Assembly: GCF_963259705.1 (NCBI RefSeq)
Contig: NC_081842.1
Coordinates: 185,012,349-185,076,348, forward strand
Source of the DNA: Myotis daubentonii
Lineage: Eukaryota > Chordata > Mammalia > Chiroptera > Vespertilionidae
Reading direction: 5' to 3'
Length of the DNA: 64,000 nucleotides
A model generated the notes under the pieces. That model saw nothing but the letters and a program-made list of their open reading frames with translations, ran no database searches and was not told where the DNA came from. Positions 11,531 through 23,406 of this stretch are shown one piece after another; position 1 is the stretch's first letter; every line of letters begins with the position of its first letter. The position numbers and the translations under genes were made by a program.

Positions 11531-12355
11531 TCCAAGGCTTATTTCACTAGACAATATGTTGCTAATAAAACATATTCATAAAGTGTGTAACTTATGCAGT
11601 CACACATGTAAATCATTCATTTAGTCAGTCATAAACACCTAGTGAGTACATATATAGCTATTACATCTTGGTATAATATTTTATATATTTAGCATATTGT
11701 CCAGAGTCTGTTTAAAAATTATTTTTGGAGATAGTTTGTTGTTAGAAAGAAGTGCTGATGAATAAAAAGTAATTTCTAGAAGAGAGACGATTACATGTTT
11801 TCTCAAATTTTATGAGTTAATAGTTTAATTTTACTCATTAATTAAATGGGTGGTACTTATCAGTTCATATTTATTTTATTACCCAGACAGGTGTACTGTA
11901 TATTAATTTGTCCATTGTTTAATTCATTGAGAAAACCTAGAGAAGACAGGACTTGTTTTCAAACCTTGACCATTATGCTTTCAGAATATATAAATGTCAG
12001 TGTTTTCTGATTTAGAAAACATCCTTTTTGGCTGATTAATTTCTATTTACTGTTTTCTCTGGTGCCCATTTAAAATATTTGATTCTTTTCTGAAGACAAG
12101 TTTATCTTTTAAACATGTATTTTTTATACCTAGAGATTTTACCATGAGATAGACTTTTAAAAATTGAAATAAACAAGTGCAGAGTTCCTGTTTACTTTGC
12201 TGTTGTTCACTGCCTTCCAAGGACCTGTGTGGGTTGTAGAGGAAAGTTGAGTAAGGATAAAAATACTCCTCTAGTTGAAGTTTAGGTCTAAAATAGATTT
12301 CTCTATAGATTTTCCCTTACCAATCTGTGTCCTTTTAAAAATTATTTAAAACATT
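11531..12355. other. Unique intron sequence
   Basis: No recognisable repeat or gene. Confidence 0.5.
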
Positions 12356-12368
12356 TTAAAATTTATTT

Positions 12369-12588
12369 ATTTATTTAATATATTTTATTGATTTTTTACA
12401 GAGAGGAAGGGAGAGAGATAGAGAGTTAGAAACATCGACGATGAGAGAAACATCGATCAGCTGCCTCCTGCACATCTCCTACTGGGGATGTGCCCGCAAC
12501 CCAGGTACATGCCCTTGACCGGAATCGAACCCGGGACCCTTCAGTCCGCAGGCCGATGCTCTATCCACTGAGCCAAACCGGTTTTGGC
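12369..12588 (-). mobile_element. Ves SINE
   Basis: Near-consensus reversed SINE ending GAGCCAAACCGGTTTTGG. Target duplication TTAAAATTTATTT at 12356-12368 and 12589-12601. Confidence 0.92.
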
Positions 12589-13502
12589 TTAAAATTTATT
12601 TTAAATTACAGTTTACATTTTAAATTCTTGATTAATTAGAAAAGAATATTGAGAAGGTCAAATTAAAGGATGGTAGTCTTCATCCTATAGTGAAAATCTT
12701 AAAAATACTTTTGTTGAGTGAACAATTTTGGATGCCCTTTCACTATTTGGATGTCAGTGAACATTAGTCAAAACTGATAGGTTCATTCATTAACTAATAG
12801 TCTCTCTCTTTTTCCTCTCAGTTTTTTATGATTGCTAGTGAAAACTCTAGTTAAATTCATTAACTTTTCCTTGACTCTGAAATGGAGTAATTATAGCCAG
12901 TAAGCAAATTTTCTCACATGATAACTTAAAAAACACCTCTTTGTGCTGACAACCACACCCAATAGCCTGCTCTGATTAGAAATGTTAAGTTATTTCCTAA
13001 AGTTAGGGTTTGGAAAAGAGGGAAAAAAGCACACTAGGAATTTCAGAGGGAATTTCTTATAGGGAATCAATTACACAGATATGGAGCAGGTTGAAAGAAC
13101 AAAAGGGGATAACAGTACAATCCCAATATAATGACTGCAGGAAATACCTGGACCACCAGGGCCAGATGGAGGTGGGTTCTGCTGGTCAACAAGGAAGGGA
13201 GCCTAGGGCTAGAGTAGACTTGCAGTTACAGCATCCTCTGAGAAGGGTGATAGAGCCAGGACTCTGTGGGTGGGGTCCAAGGCACCCACTCCAGGAGGCC
13301 TGCTCCAGGACAGGTCTGCCTGGGAGAGACCCCCGCTGACCACTAACGGTCACTCCTAGTACTGGTGGGAAAAAGAAAACAGATTGGGAGAAGTTGAGGT
13401 TAACAGAACTTTGAATTTCAGAGGAAGGGCCCTAGGAATTTGGCCCCAGACATATGAGAAAGAATTCCTCCTTAGCTGATACTTATACATCTGACAGAAT
13501 GC

Positions 13503-13518
13503 AACCCCCCCCCCCCCT
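13503..13518 (+). repeat. C homopolymer
   Basis: About 14-16 consecutive C; its length in the assembly is likely unreliable. Confidence 0.85.
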
Positions 13519-13632
13519 TTTAAAGTATTGAATGAAGTTAGAAGCTAACACCAGTGGCTGATGCTGGAACAAAATCAGATGCCATTGTTATGGTGCTGTC
13601 ACTTCTAGTGTGATGCAAACTGTAAGAAGAGA

Positions 13633-13635
<3 letters not shown>

Positions 13636-13682
<47 letters not shown>

Positions 13683-13704
13683 TGTGTATGTGTGTATGTG
13701 TGCG
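13636..13704 (+). repeat. (TG)n microsatellite with TATG interruptions
   Basis: Long TG run, then TGTATG variants and GCGCGCG. The Cys-Val open frames over it are artefacts. Confidence 0.95.
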
Positions 13705-16109
13705 CGCGTGCTCTACAGCCCTTGTTTCTGTTACTGGTCATAAAGCCATGGTTGATATTTACCAGTTTCTTCTTCCACTATTTATTCTATATTTCCTCTG
13801 CCAGCACCTCAAATACTCAAGATTCTTTACCTGGTGGGACATCTCAAACATTCATTCTTGAAGAATTAGAATCCTTAGTGCTCCTGTCTTTAAAAAATAA
13901 AAAGGTTGTAGTTTTTCATAACTCTTATTATTGGACATAACACAGAATATAGTCCATTGTGTAGCAGCAACCTATTTTTTTTCTTGGTAATCAGGACCAG
14001 TCATTCCAGCTAGTACTTCCTCCTTTGCTAGTTGAATCAGTAGCATGAAGCCAAGGGACATTCTTAAATTCTAATTCAGTGGGAGAACTGTGAAAACATT
14101 ACATACCTGGGAACTATGATCTCTGAACCACCTAAGCAAAAGTTTGGTAAGTTATTAGGCATAATAGGAGGAACCAACACCACTTAATTCTCATACTCAT
14201 GTTTTCTGGCAGCATGAGAAATACCACTGTTTGGTCAATGATGAAAGCATATACCTCATCCTTTTAGGTGGAACACCAAGCTTTGAGGGTGTTGTTTCCC
14301 AACCTGTGCCATAACTCTTTAGCAGGTCATTCCACTGTTCTATCAAGCTAGTTACTTCTGGTATATGCAAGTGATACCAGTGCTACACTTCTTTTGCTGT
14401 GAAATGAATTCCGGTTAGAGCCAGTGTTGTGTTGGAAGCCAGAGAGCAATAAGGCATTTTCTAAATGCATGATTGGTGGTGCTGGCAGAAGCATTGCTGC
14501 CAAGGAAGTTAATTTTATATCCAGAAACTCTTTTTAAGTGAGAACAGATTGCCTCCTCCACGCTAGAAATGATCCATTACCAGATTCCCTAGAAATGGTT
14601 CCATATTGCTCTTTTTGCTTGCATTTTGGGCAGTAGTTTCTCTAGCCAGATTCAGACTTAGTGATGGGGAGTTGATGTTATATCTGTGCCTAACCTCCAT
14701 TTCTGTTAGCATGGAACATTGTATATAAATGTGCTGAGCAGACCTGGGATAGTAAGGGGGAAAAGCTGACTGACATCAACAGAACAATGTCATCTTATCC
14801 GTATTGAGAGCCCCTTTTTCAATGGATAGCTTATAAACATTCACCTTCAAAACATAGATTAACCTTTTGTGTCCATTCTAAAAGATCCATTTTCATATTT
14901 CTTTTCTAGACTTTCCTTTTATTCTATTCAAGTCCTGATCAGCTGGCCAACTCATTACCTATCAATGTGGATATGTGCCTCAGGATCTTTTTCCTTCTAA
15001 ATGAAATGTTCAACCTGTGGCACTTGGAGGCTTTTCTTTCACTACTCTCTTTGATTGGTGCTGTAATGCTTTAGCAGCCTATTTTTTCCAACCATTTTTC
15101 CCGTTCTCCTTCCAAATATTTTTTTCTCAGTTAACTTAGTTATTATTCGATGGGAAGTGCAGGGTACAACAACCAGTCTTTTACCCTGACATGCTTTTGA
15201 CCATTGAACCTCTGAGACTTCACCAGGTGGCAGGTCCCTACATTTTTGTACTTTATACTTTTGTTCTTCAGGACTAATCTACAGGTGATCAAGATCTCTC
15301 CAGACTAGATTATTGAGACAAAGAGCAGGAGAGTTAGCATAATCTTCAAGAAAAGTCAGTGAAGATATATTGATTTTTATCCTGCTAGGTGAAGCAAAAT
15401 GCTTGTCATGATGCTTGCAAGTTTTATGGAGAAAAACAAAGTATATGCAAGATCATTTACTTCCTGTTGTCCCTCTCTGTGTAATAACCCTATCTCCATG
15501 GATTTTTGGAAGCCAATATGGGATGTCTGTCAGTTACTGAGTGTATCTTTTTCAATTATACATTCAGGCTCTAAGGGAAAAACTACAGGGTAGGTTGACA
15601 GATTGAACCCATTCTGGGTGGATTTGGGCCCAAATTTCATTTAGCACCATAAACTTCAATTTATATCCCCAGGAATTAGAATCAACTTAGAGTTAGCATC
15701 TTGTAATTCCCTAAAGATCTAGATATTTTTCTTTTATCTGGACACAGACACCCTAGTAAATGGCTGTAGATCTCTGAGGGAAAGTCTTAGAGGAAAATTA
15801 TAATACATACATGTGGCTCTGTTGCATTGTCTTTGGGGGCACCTGGGACTTTATGTCTGAACTAACTTGCATTTGGAAACTGCAAGTGACTATAACTTTC
15901 CATTGTGGTTAGGGAAGTTAGGATTTAGAAAGTCAGATCTAGGGTTTCTGTATATAGATCAAGTAATAATTTAGTAGACTGATTTTTAATTTTGTTCCTT
16001 AGAAATGCTATTTCATTTGAGCACTACTAAAGATCTCTGCAGGTTAAACTCTATGATAGTCTCTTTTTGTCCATGCTGTCCATTAACTAATTGCTTCCAC
16101 CTCTTTCTT

Positions 16110-16332
16110 TTTCTTTTTTTTAAATATGTTTTAATTGATTTTTTACAGAGAGGAAGGGAGAGGGACAGAGAGTTAGAAACATCGATGAGAGAGAAACATC
16201 TATCAGCTGCCTCCTGTACACCTCCCACTGGGGATGTGCCTGCAACCAAGGTACATGCCCTTGACTGGAATCGAACCTGGGACCTTTCAGTCCACAGGCT
16301 GACACTCTATCCACTGAGCCAAACCGGTTAGG
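16110..16332 (-). mobile_element. Ves SINE
   Basis: Reversed SINE. Target duplication GCTTCCACCTCTTTCTT is exact at 16093-16109 and 16333-16349. Confidence 0.93.
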
Positions 16333-17302
16333 GCTTCCACCTCTTTCTTATTAAATTCTGCCATTTGATTTCTGCACTCTGAGATCACGCTCACTAGGGA
16401 GTTTTTCAGTGGTGCCATGTCATTCCCAACCCAGAGAAGACAGCCACTACAGAGTTTTTCAATAATGCAGATTCCCTTACTAATGTATTTCTCAATACTT
16501 TACTGCAGTGTCCTCTGGGATCTCATGGACAGTGTGGTAGAGGATGTGTCTATAAACAGGTTGTACATGATAAATCTACTTGAGCATTTGCATTTTTTTA
16601 AGCATCTGGATTTTTTCTACATTTTGCCAGGCAAGTTTGGGCATTCATCCTTATTCAATGGAGACTCCTTTGGGACTTAAGTTTTACTCAGTGAACAAGC
16701 AAACTATTAGAGGTACTTGAAGTTGCTTAAGCAAACATGTTATTTGGCCCTATCCAAACCTTATGATCAGACTCACTTCAAATTCATTTTCATACCTAAT
16801 CCCTAGGTTTTTGTGGATGTAATTTATGAAAAATCTTATAATTATTTTTGGATATAAGCTTTCTTCTCTCAGTTAAGACATTGTACTTGTTTTCTTGGAG
16901 CATGCCTAGATCTGATTTTGGAGGCAATAAGGAATGGTGGGGGTGGGTTTTGAGAGTAGGTATCCATTTCAAGGCAAGTGTTGCAGGTAAGGGTATTGAC
17001 AGTTTTCAGTCAAGAGGTGGGCTAACCTTTTCAGTCATGGGAGGAGGAGCTGTTTCTTCTTACAAAAGAAATTCAGAGAGACTCCAGGGATTCAATATTC
17101 TAACCATTCGAGTGCACTCAGGTATCCCCATTTCACATCTTAGGGTCCCACTCCTCCTTCCAAAACAGTGCCTTAACTTTTACAAAAGAGACTTACAAAT
17201 TGTATATTCAACTTTCATTGTAATTATGCAAGCTGCAAAATTAAAATTTTTTTTAGTTCTCAGCAGGATCATACATGTGATTACAGAAATAAGAAACTTT
17301 TT

Positions 17303-17516
17303 TGTTTGTTTTGTTAATCCTCACCTGGTGATATTTTTCCATTGATTTTAGACGGTGGAAGAGGCAGGGAGAGACACTGAGAGAGAAACATCAATGTGAG
17401 AGAGACACATTGATTGGTTGCCCTTCCACATGGGCCCCAACCCTGATTGGGGTGGGACTGACCCTGCCACCAGAATCAAACCTGGGACCCTTCCACTGAG
17501 CCAAACTGGCTAGGGC
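17303..17516 (-). mobile_element. Ves SINE, internally shortened
   Basis: Reversed SINE with tail complement CCTCACCTGGTGATATTTTT and a head shortened before CCACTGAGCCAAACTGGC. Target duplication AGAAACTTTTT at 17292-17302 and 17517-17527. Confidence 0.9.
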
Positions 17517-18309
17517 AGAAACTTTTTAAAGGGCCACTTCAGAAGCTCTGTAACTTTCCTATCATGACTTGAAGTGAAAGTTAAAACCCCTAAATATGCC
17601 ATTTTCTCCTGTAGGCTCTCCATTAGAGTCAGAAGCAGCCAGCCCACAATCCTTGTTGTCATTATTAACACCATAATGGTCAAGTCAAATCATTATTTGT
17701 TCCCCTTAGGCACTTGTTTCAAAGGCATGTGACCATAATTAACTATAAGTGATAGTTTAATTAATTATTGTGCCTGTTAATGGTATCCCATTGTCCATTG
17801 GTAAGGTGCTCAGCAGTGCATTGAAGGTCAAGGACCTGAATCCTATGTTTCCTGGGACATCTCCATTAGCAAGAAAATGAAACCACACTAGGGTATTTCA
17901 ACAGAAGGATTTTAATGAAGTATTGGTGAAATAGGCACAGAAGACTAAAAGAGCAATAAAAGTAAAACTGAAGTAACATGGATATAATAAGTGCTTCAGA
18001 AGTTACCAGCTTAGATCTGGGGACGACGGGATTAACAGAATTTTGAAGCTCAGAGGAAGTCCTTGGTGCTGAGGATTTGACCTCTGCAGTGCATACTGCC
18101 CAGCTACTATTGGTATCTCTGAGGAGATGTCAAGAAGTTGGTTATAAGAGTGCTGAAGAAAAGCAGGAGATGAAGCTGAGGGTTAAACAGATTGAAATGC
18201 ATGCAACAGGAAGAAGGAAGTTGTTCCCCCCCTCTTCCTAATTGCTAATCTTTATTTAGAGTTCCCTATTGGCAGAATCAGTCAGGAAACAAGTTGCCAA
18301 AGGGAAATA

Positions 18310-18757
18310 TAGGGTGGGGCAAAAGTAGCTTTATAGTTATTTATATGGAAAAGAATACAATCCTATGTAATAAAAGGCTAATATGCAAATGGACTGAACG
18401 GTGGAACGACTGGTCACTATGATGTGCACTGACCACCAGGGGGCAGATGCTCAACGCAGAAGCTGCCCGCTGTTGGTCAGTGTGCTCCCACAGGGGGAGC
18501 ACCGCTCAGCCAGAAGCTGGGCTCACAGCTGGCCAGTGCAGCTGCGGTGGCGGGAGTCTCTCCCGCCTCTGCTGCAGTCAGACATCCTCCGAGGGCTCCT
18601 GGACTGCAAGAGGGTGCAGGACGGACTGAGGGACCCTCTCCTCCCACTCCAGTGCACAAATTTTGGCACTGGGCCTCTAGTAGTTAATAAATAATAGTAC
18701 AAGAATAAACTGTGTTTTGCGTACTCACAATGGTAAACCTACTTTTGCTCCACCCTG
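18310..18757. mobile_element. Mariner-like MITE interrupted by a Helitron
   Basis: Terminal inverted repeats AGGGTGGGGCAAAAGTAG (left) and CTACTTTTGCTCCACCCTG (right), flanked by TA. Removing the Helitron at 18361-18680 leaves about 128 bp, too short to encode a transposase. A second copy of the family is at 40349-41586, also Helitron-interrupted. Confidence 0.85.
18361..18680 (+). mobile_element. Complete HeliBatN-type Helitron (320 bp)
   Basis: Starts TCCTATGTAATAAAAGGCTA after host A and ends GGGCCTCTAG before host T, with imperfect hairpin CAGTGCACAAATTTTGGCACTG. Octamer ATGCAAAT at 18383-18390. Inserted into the mariner MITE. Confidence 0.95.
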
Positions 18758-18769
18758 TATATAATTTTG

Positions 18770-19255
18770 CAGAATCCTATATCCAGCATCACAGAATAGA
18801 CTATAGAATGGTGAATTTGGAGTTAAGAAACAAGTCAATGACAGCCTACTAACTTTAGCTGTTTTTTTTGATTTCTGAGAAGTTGTGACAAAGTTTAGAG
18901 ATGTGAAGTATCATCATTGCACAGATTTTAGTTAGGTATTTAGGAGCTCATTTTGGATTCCAACAGTGACATTCTTTCTTGCTTTGGACATTTTCTCTGT
19001 TTCCATATCTTTCTTCCAAGGTTACTTTCCTTGAATCTAACCACTGGGAGAAAGGGTAGATTTTTGTCTGTGGATCAATGATTGCTAGAGTATCTGAATC
19101 TGGTGAGATCTAAGCTAGTCACTTTCAGACTTTTTGGACTGTGACCTACAGTGAGGAATACTTGGAATCTAAAATACACATGTGCAAATATGTACCAGAA
19201 TAAAAAGTTTGATGAACAATATTTGGTCCTAAGTATTAAGTGACACATCCTTATA
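18770..19255. other. Unique intron sequence
   Basis: No recognisable element. Confidence 0.5.
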
Positions 19256-19260
19256 ATTTC

Positions 19261-19368
19261 TATTGTATTGTATTGTATTGTATTGTATTGTATTGTATTG
19301 TATTGTATTGTATTCTATTCTATTCTATTCTATTCTATTCTATTCTATTCTATTCTATTCTATTCTAT
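19261..19368 (+). repeat. Compound pentanucleotide microsatellite
   Basis: Ten perfect TATTG units (19261-19310) switch abruptly to eleven perfect TATTC units (19311-19365). Confidence 0.97.
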
Positions 19369-19744
19369 AGAGACATATCACCATTCACTAAATCAGTTAT
19401 GTAATATATAATTTGGTAAACACTGATTAAAGCAATATTGTGAATAAACGTAAATATTTTCTCCTGCTCAATTGTCTGAACAGTGCTTAACTTGGCATGT
19501 TTTGGTCATTCTTTTTGTTGTTTCTATTCTGGTTTCCAGCTTATTGCTTTTCCTTAAATTCTGGGTGAGAAGAAAAATGTTTTAGACTGAGCTTGTAGTT
19601 CTGGTTGTGATAATGATGTTTCAGTGGAAGTGATACATATGTTCCCTTCATTTCTACTTTTCCCAGTGAGAACAAAAAAGTGACAGTATATGATAAATTA
19701 ACTCAGAGAAAAACCAAATTCTTTGATTGTTATTCCTCATTAGT

Positions 19745-19910
19745 TTGTCAAATATTTGAGTACCTTCTATATATAAAATCTTGAGCACAGGGCAAAGGAT
19801 ACAATACCAATGTCAGCTTCACCCTTGTGGAGCTTACATTCTAGTGGGGATTTAAATGTCAAATGATTAATTATACAACTAAATACATAGTTATTGATAG
19901 TGGTGAGGAA
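19745..19910 (-). mobile_element. L2 LINE 3'-end relic
   Basis: TTGTGGAGCTTACATTCTAG and TCAAATATTTGAGTACCTTC are the reversed L2 3' pattern. Confidence 0.5.
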
Positions 19911-19925
19911 TTTGAACTAGCCTGA

Positions 19926-20675
19926 TGCCGGGGTCCAACCCCAGCAGGTCCAGGGGTTCCCAAAGGCGTAGACGGAGTCGGCGAAGAAGGAATGACACGG
20001 AGACAGCGTTCAGTTGATCAGCAGCCTAGCCAGGACCTCTAGCCCGGATCTCCAGCCAAGTTCTGGTCTGGATCTCCAGAGAGGTTCTGCTTCGGGTCTC
20101 CAGCCAGGTTCTGTGGCCATGTTCCCTCGCTAGGTTCTCCAGCCAGGTTCTGTCCAGGTTCTCCAGCCAGGTTCAGTCACCAGGTTCTAGTCAGGTTCTC
20201 TTGCCAATTTCTGTAGTCAGGTTCAGTCCAGGATCTTTTGCCATGTTCTCTCCAGCGAAGTTCTTCTGTCTGTAGGTTCTGTGTAGGTTCTGTCTTCTTG
20301 GCTCTCTTCTAAGTTCTGTCTTCTAAGTTCTGTCTCTCGCTGTCTTGTTACATCTGTATTTATACCAGTTGATTCAATCCTATCAATCTCTATTACAAAG
20401 GTTAGGGCGTTTCTTATCTCCATTCCAGGGAGTAAAGATTATGTAGCTTAAGCATGATTGTTCGTAGTTAAAGTGATTAATTACCCACCTGGCACTTAGT
20501 TGAGGGGTTTTATTCCCTCCCTAACTTCAGGGGAAAATCCCTACCTGGGGAAACAACCTTTCTTAGAGACCTTGGTTAAAACACATAGTGCCAAGAAGGT
20601 GAGCAAACATTTTAAGAACAGTATGCCATATATGCCAGGTCCCTTGAAACAGCAAGGATGGACCGGCTCCCGGCA
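19926..20675 (-). mobile_element. Solo LTR of an ERV2-type (class II) endogenous retrovirus
   Basis: A 750-bp LTR with ends TGCCGGGG and CCCGGCA and an exact 6-bp target duplication GCCTGA at 19920-19925 and 20676-20681. The 6-bp length is typical of ERV2/beta-like elements. I place its sense on the minus strand from the TATAAATA box (complement of 20357-20364) and the downstream run of GAACCTGG units (complement 20050-20225). No internal retroviral sequence flanks it, so it is a recombined solo LTR. A second copy is at 52499-53213. Confidence 0.88.
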
Positions 20676-20764
20676 GCCTGAGATAGTAAAATATGTTCCG
20701 AATTGATAAACATTCAGTCTGAGATATGAAGGTTAAATACAATTAGCTAGAAAAAACATGGAAT

Positions 20765-20832
20765 TTGGGGATGGGATCGGATGGGATGGGATGGGATGGG
20801 AAGGAAAGAATAATCTGTATTTGCCAATGAAA
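20765..20832 (+). repeat. Dispersed GGGAT-containing sequence, copy 1
   Basis: (GGGAT)n-like start followed by GGAAAGAATAATCTGTATTTGCCAATGAAACACAATCA; the same phrase recurs at 22260-22316. Family not recognised. Confidence 0.7.
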
Positions 20833-21943
20833 CACAATCAAGGTGAGACAGAAGAAATGAAAGGCTGTTGTAGCTAGTAGCGTAGAGAGATGGAGGTAGT
20901 ATAGCAGAAGATAAGACTGGGAAGGTAGATAGGTTCAGATTATACAGGACCTTGTATGCCACTTTAATTATTTAAGTGAAGCACAGAGGGAGTATGAAAG
21001 GACTAGTTAGATGTGGGAGTTGAGAGAGAAGAAAGGGTCAAAGTAATGTCAGAGGTTTCTGGCTTGGGAAGCTGATATGAGTAATATTGGAGAAGGATCA
21101 TTAATGAGTTACAACTTTGGATAATACTGAGTTTGAGATTTTACTAGGTACCAGGCATTGTGCTAAGCTCTCACGCACATTATCTGATTTAATCCTTACA
21201 AATATAATACTTTTCTTAGAACCAGGATTTTATTTTTATTTTTCAACAAGGGAAATACTGGAACATATTTAAATGTTTTTGAGAAGAATCCAAGATAAGG
21301 AGATGTTGGAGATACTGGAAAGGAAGGGATAATAATCCATAATGTTAAGCTAATGAGAAGATGGTTTCAGATTTTGCATAGATAGAACAATGTCTTCTCT
21401 ATTTAAAAGAAGAGAGAAAGAGTGTGCATATGTGGGTTAGTTTATAGATTTGATTTTAAAAAGTTTAAGGGAATTTTCTCTTTATGGCATTTGTTTTCTC
21501 TGCAAAGTAGGAAAAAATAACTTTTATGACTGAGGAGTGAGATGGGGAGAATGGAGGGTTAAGGAAGGTGAAGTTTTGAAATAGTTTTTGTGAAAAGTAG
21601 AGTTAATCAAATAATGATTATTTGAGAGTAAAGATACTGTTCTTAATTCAGAGTTTAAAATAATGTTTTACCAACATCATAACAACATAAGGCAAAAATC
21701 TAATTGCAAATGCTATGTATGATACTGCTGATAGACAGAAAAACGAGGATGGGACAGAGAATAATGGTAGTCTTCAGTCATTTGGAAAGATTTTGTGGAG
21801 GAAGTAGAACTTAAGATTAGGTGTGGATGTATAGGTAGGTAAATTTGATAGGAAGAACAGAAAACAAGTATGGAGCAGGTTCTTAGTGATAATTCGTAAT
21901 GATTTGGTTGATGATAATCCTTTTTTTAATGTTAATATTTCAG
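20833..21943. other. Mostly unique intron before exon about 4
   Basis: One likely reversed MIR relic at about 21140-21220 (ACCAGGCATTGTGCTAAGCT). The rest shows no feature until the acceptor of exon 4. Confidence 0.5.
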
Positions 21944-22149
21944 TGACTATGGAAGTGAAACTATATCAGGACCTGCATTTGACCCAGCAAGTCACCCAGC
22001 TCCAGCTCCTGCTCCCTCTTCCTCCTCGGCATTTCGACCTGTAATGCCATCTAGGCAAATTGTAGAAAGACAACCTCGGATGCTGGACTTCAGGGTTGAA
22101 TACAGAGACAGAAATGTTGATGTGGTACTTGAAGACAGCTGTACTGTTG
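21944..22149 (+). CDS. FAF1: FAF1 coding exon (about exon 4; linker and start of UBL1)
   Basis: This 206-nt exon supplies the base completing the split Ser codon, then 68 codons and one leftover base. The acceptor is TTTCAG|T and the donor TTG|GTAAGG. It encodes about residues 54-122 of FAF1: a Ser/Pro/Ala-rich linker (HPAPAPAPSSSS) and then the conserved stretch containing AFRPVMPSRQIVERQP and the first strands of the first ubiquitin-like domain (LDFRVEYRDRNVDVVLED). The reading frame is open throughout. Compared with my memory of the human protein, roughly seven substitutions fall in the linker (about residues 55-78), including two gained prolines, while the UBL1 part is almost unchanged (one Thr to Ser). 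It is flanked by unique intron and two copies of a short dispersed sequence (20765-20832 and 22260-22316). Confidence 0.96.
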
Positions 22150-22259
22150 GTAAGGTTTTCCCTATCACAGAGCCTTCATAAGTTAATAGTACAGTAGGTA
22201 AACATTCAGTTTATATATTTTTTCTTTTGGGTTGACTGCCAACAAGGAGAACAAAAAGC

Positions 22260-22316
22260 GAATGGGATGGGATGGGAAGGGAAGAATAGTCTGTGTTTGC
22301 CAATGAAACACAATCA
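22260..22316 (+). repeat. Dispersed GGGAT-containing sequence, copy 2
   Basis: GATGGGATGGGAAGGGAAGAATAG, then CTGTGTTTGCCAATGAAACA: about 56 bp closely matching 20765-20832. Confidence 0.7.
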
Positions 22317-22643
22317 TTTTTCTCATACAGATTATTGTGCTCTGTTTTTAAATACTGTGTTGAGGTTGAGGTAAATTTGAGAATAAATTTTTTGTTCCAC
22401 ATATATGATGCTGTTTTAACACAGGTGCAAATCAAACATCTAGGAGCTTAAGAAATGCCATAATTATTAGGTACAATGAATATAGGACTTTATAGCTGAA
22501 GTTCACTTTACTTTTCATACTATGAGAGAAGAAATGACATATTTTTATCACTCCTTTTCTCTGCCAGCTGGATAAATACTTCAGTACTATTCTTTCAAAG
22601 GAAACTCAGAGTGTATGCCTGCCATCTGTAGAGAAGCTATGTT

Positions 22644-22869
22644 TTTTTTTTTTTTTTAAATATATTTTATTGATTTTTTTACAGAGAGGAAAGGAGAGAG
22701 ACAGAGAGTTAGAAACATCGATGAGAGAGAAACATTGATCAGCTGCCTCCTGCACACCTCCTACTGGGGATGTGCCCGCAACCCAGGTACATGCCCTTGA
22801 CCGGAATCGAACCTGGGACCTTTCAGTCCGCAGGCCGACGCTCTATCCACTGAGCCAAACCGGTTTCGG
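22644..22869 (-). mobile_element. Ves SINE
   Basis: Near-consensus reversed SINE. Target duplication CTGTAGAGAAGCTATGTT is exact at 22626-22643 and 22870-22887. Confidence 0.95.
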
Positions 22870-22887
22870 CTGTAGAGAAGCTATGTT

Positions 22888-23390
22888 GAACTCATGTTTA
22901 GTTTAGATTATTTGAAATATATTCATTGTAGAACCAGAATGTTATATTAATTTCTATTTTAATATAGTTTTGCCTTAAATCTAAATACCAGATATTTCTG
23001 AAATTTTGTGTTTGTTCCTTTTTGAAGAGATTCTTTCCTAATTTTATTAATTTATTACAGAGAAAAGCAAGGCTGTTAAAAGTATGATCATTCCCAAACA
23101 TGAATCAGATTGTTATCCTTTACTTAAAGCCATTTAGAAACTTTCCATTGTTTTTAAAAATTCAAATCTTTTAACAGGGCTGTAAGTCCCTGCTACATTT
23201 CTAGTTTTCACTGTTATCACTCTCTTTATAGCTCACTATGTCTAAGTTGTAATGGACTCACTCAGTTTTTTTTAATAGGTTCAGGACCTATGTACTTGTT
23301 CCTTCTTCTGCCTAAATTCCTCTCCTAGTCCAGCCATTTCTCCCCATGCCCATCCCTGTGCCCTCAATTATTCTCTTATACATTCTGTTA
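22888..23390. other. Unique intron sequence
   Basis: No recognisable element. Confidence 0.5.
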
Positions 23391-23406
23391 AAAAATTGTG
23401 GTTAAA

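Larger units (their letters stand above)
13000..18305 (-). mobile_element. Ancient ERVL-like provirus relic, heavily decayed
   Basis: Two regions resemble an old ERVL (MLT2-like) LTR: about 13000-13440 (GGTCCAAGGCACCCACTCC, GAACTTTGAATTTCAGAGGA) and about 17900-18305 (GAATTTTGAAGCTCAGAGGA, CCTATTGGCAGAATCAGTCA). Between them, about 14290-14500 read in reverse resembles ERVL integrase sequence (for example GGTCATTCCACTGTTCTATC, TTCTTTTGCTGTGAAATGAA, GGCAGAAGCATTGCTGCCAA). All frames are broken, so it is a fossil with no coding capacity. SINEs (16110-16332, 17303-17516) and a TG microsatellite lie inside. Boundaries and family are inferred from memory; a profile search would settle them. Confidence 0.5.

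Noticed and set aside
13010..13339. 109-codon frame before the TG repeat
   Set aside because: Falls in an ERVL-like LTR; no splice sites or conserved protein.
19261..19368. Regularly repeated units, considered as a CRISPR-like array
   Set aside because: Perfect 5-bp units without spacers: a microsatellite in a mammalian intron.
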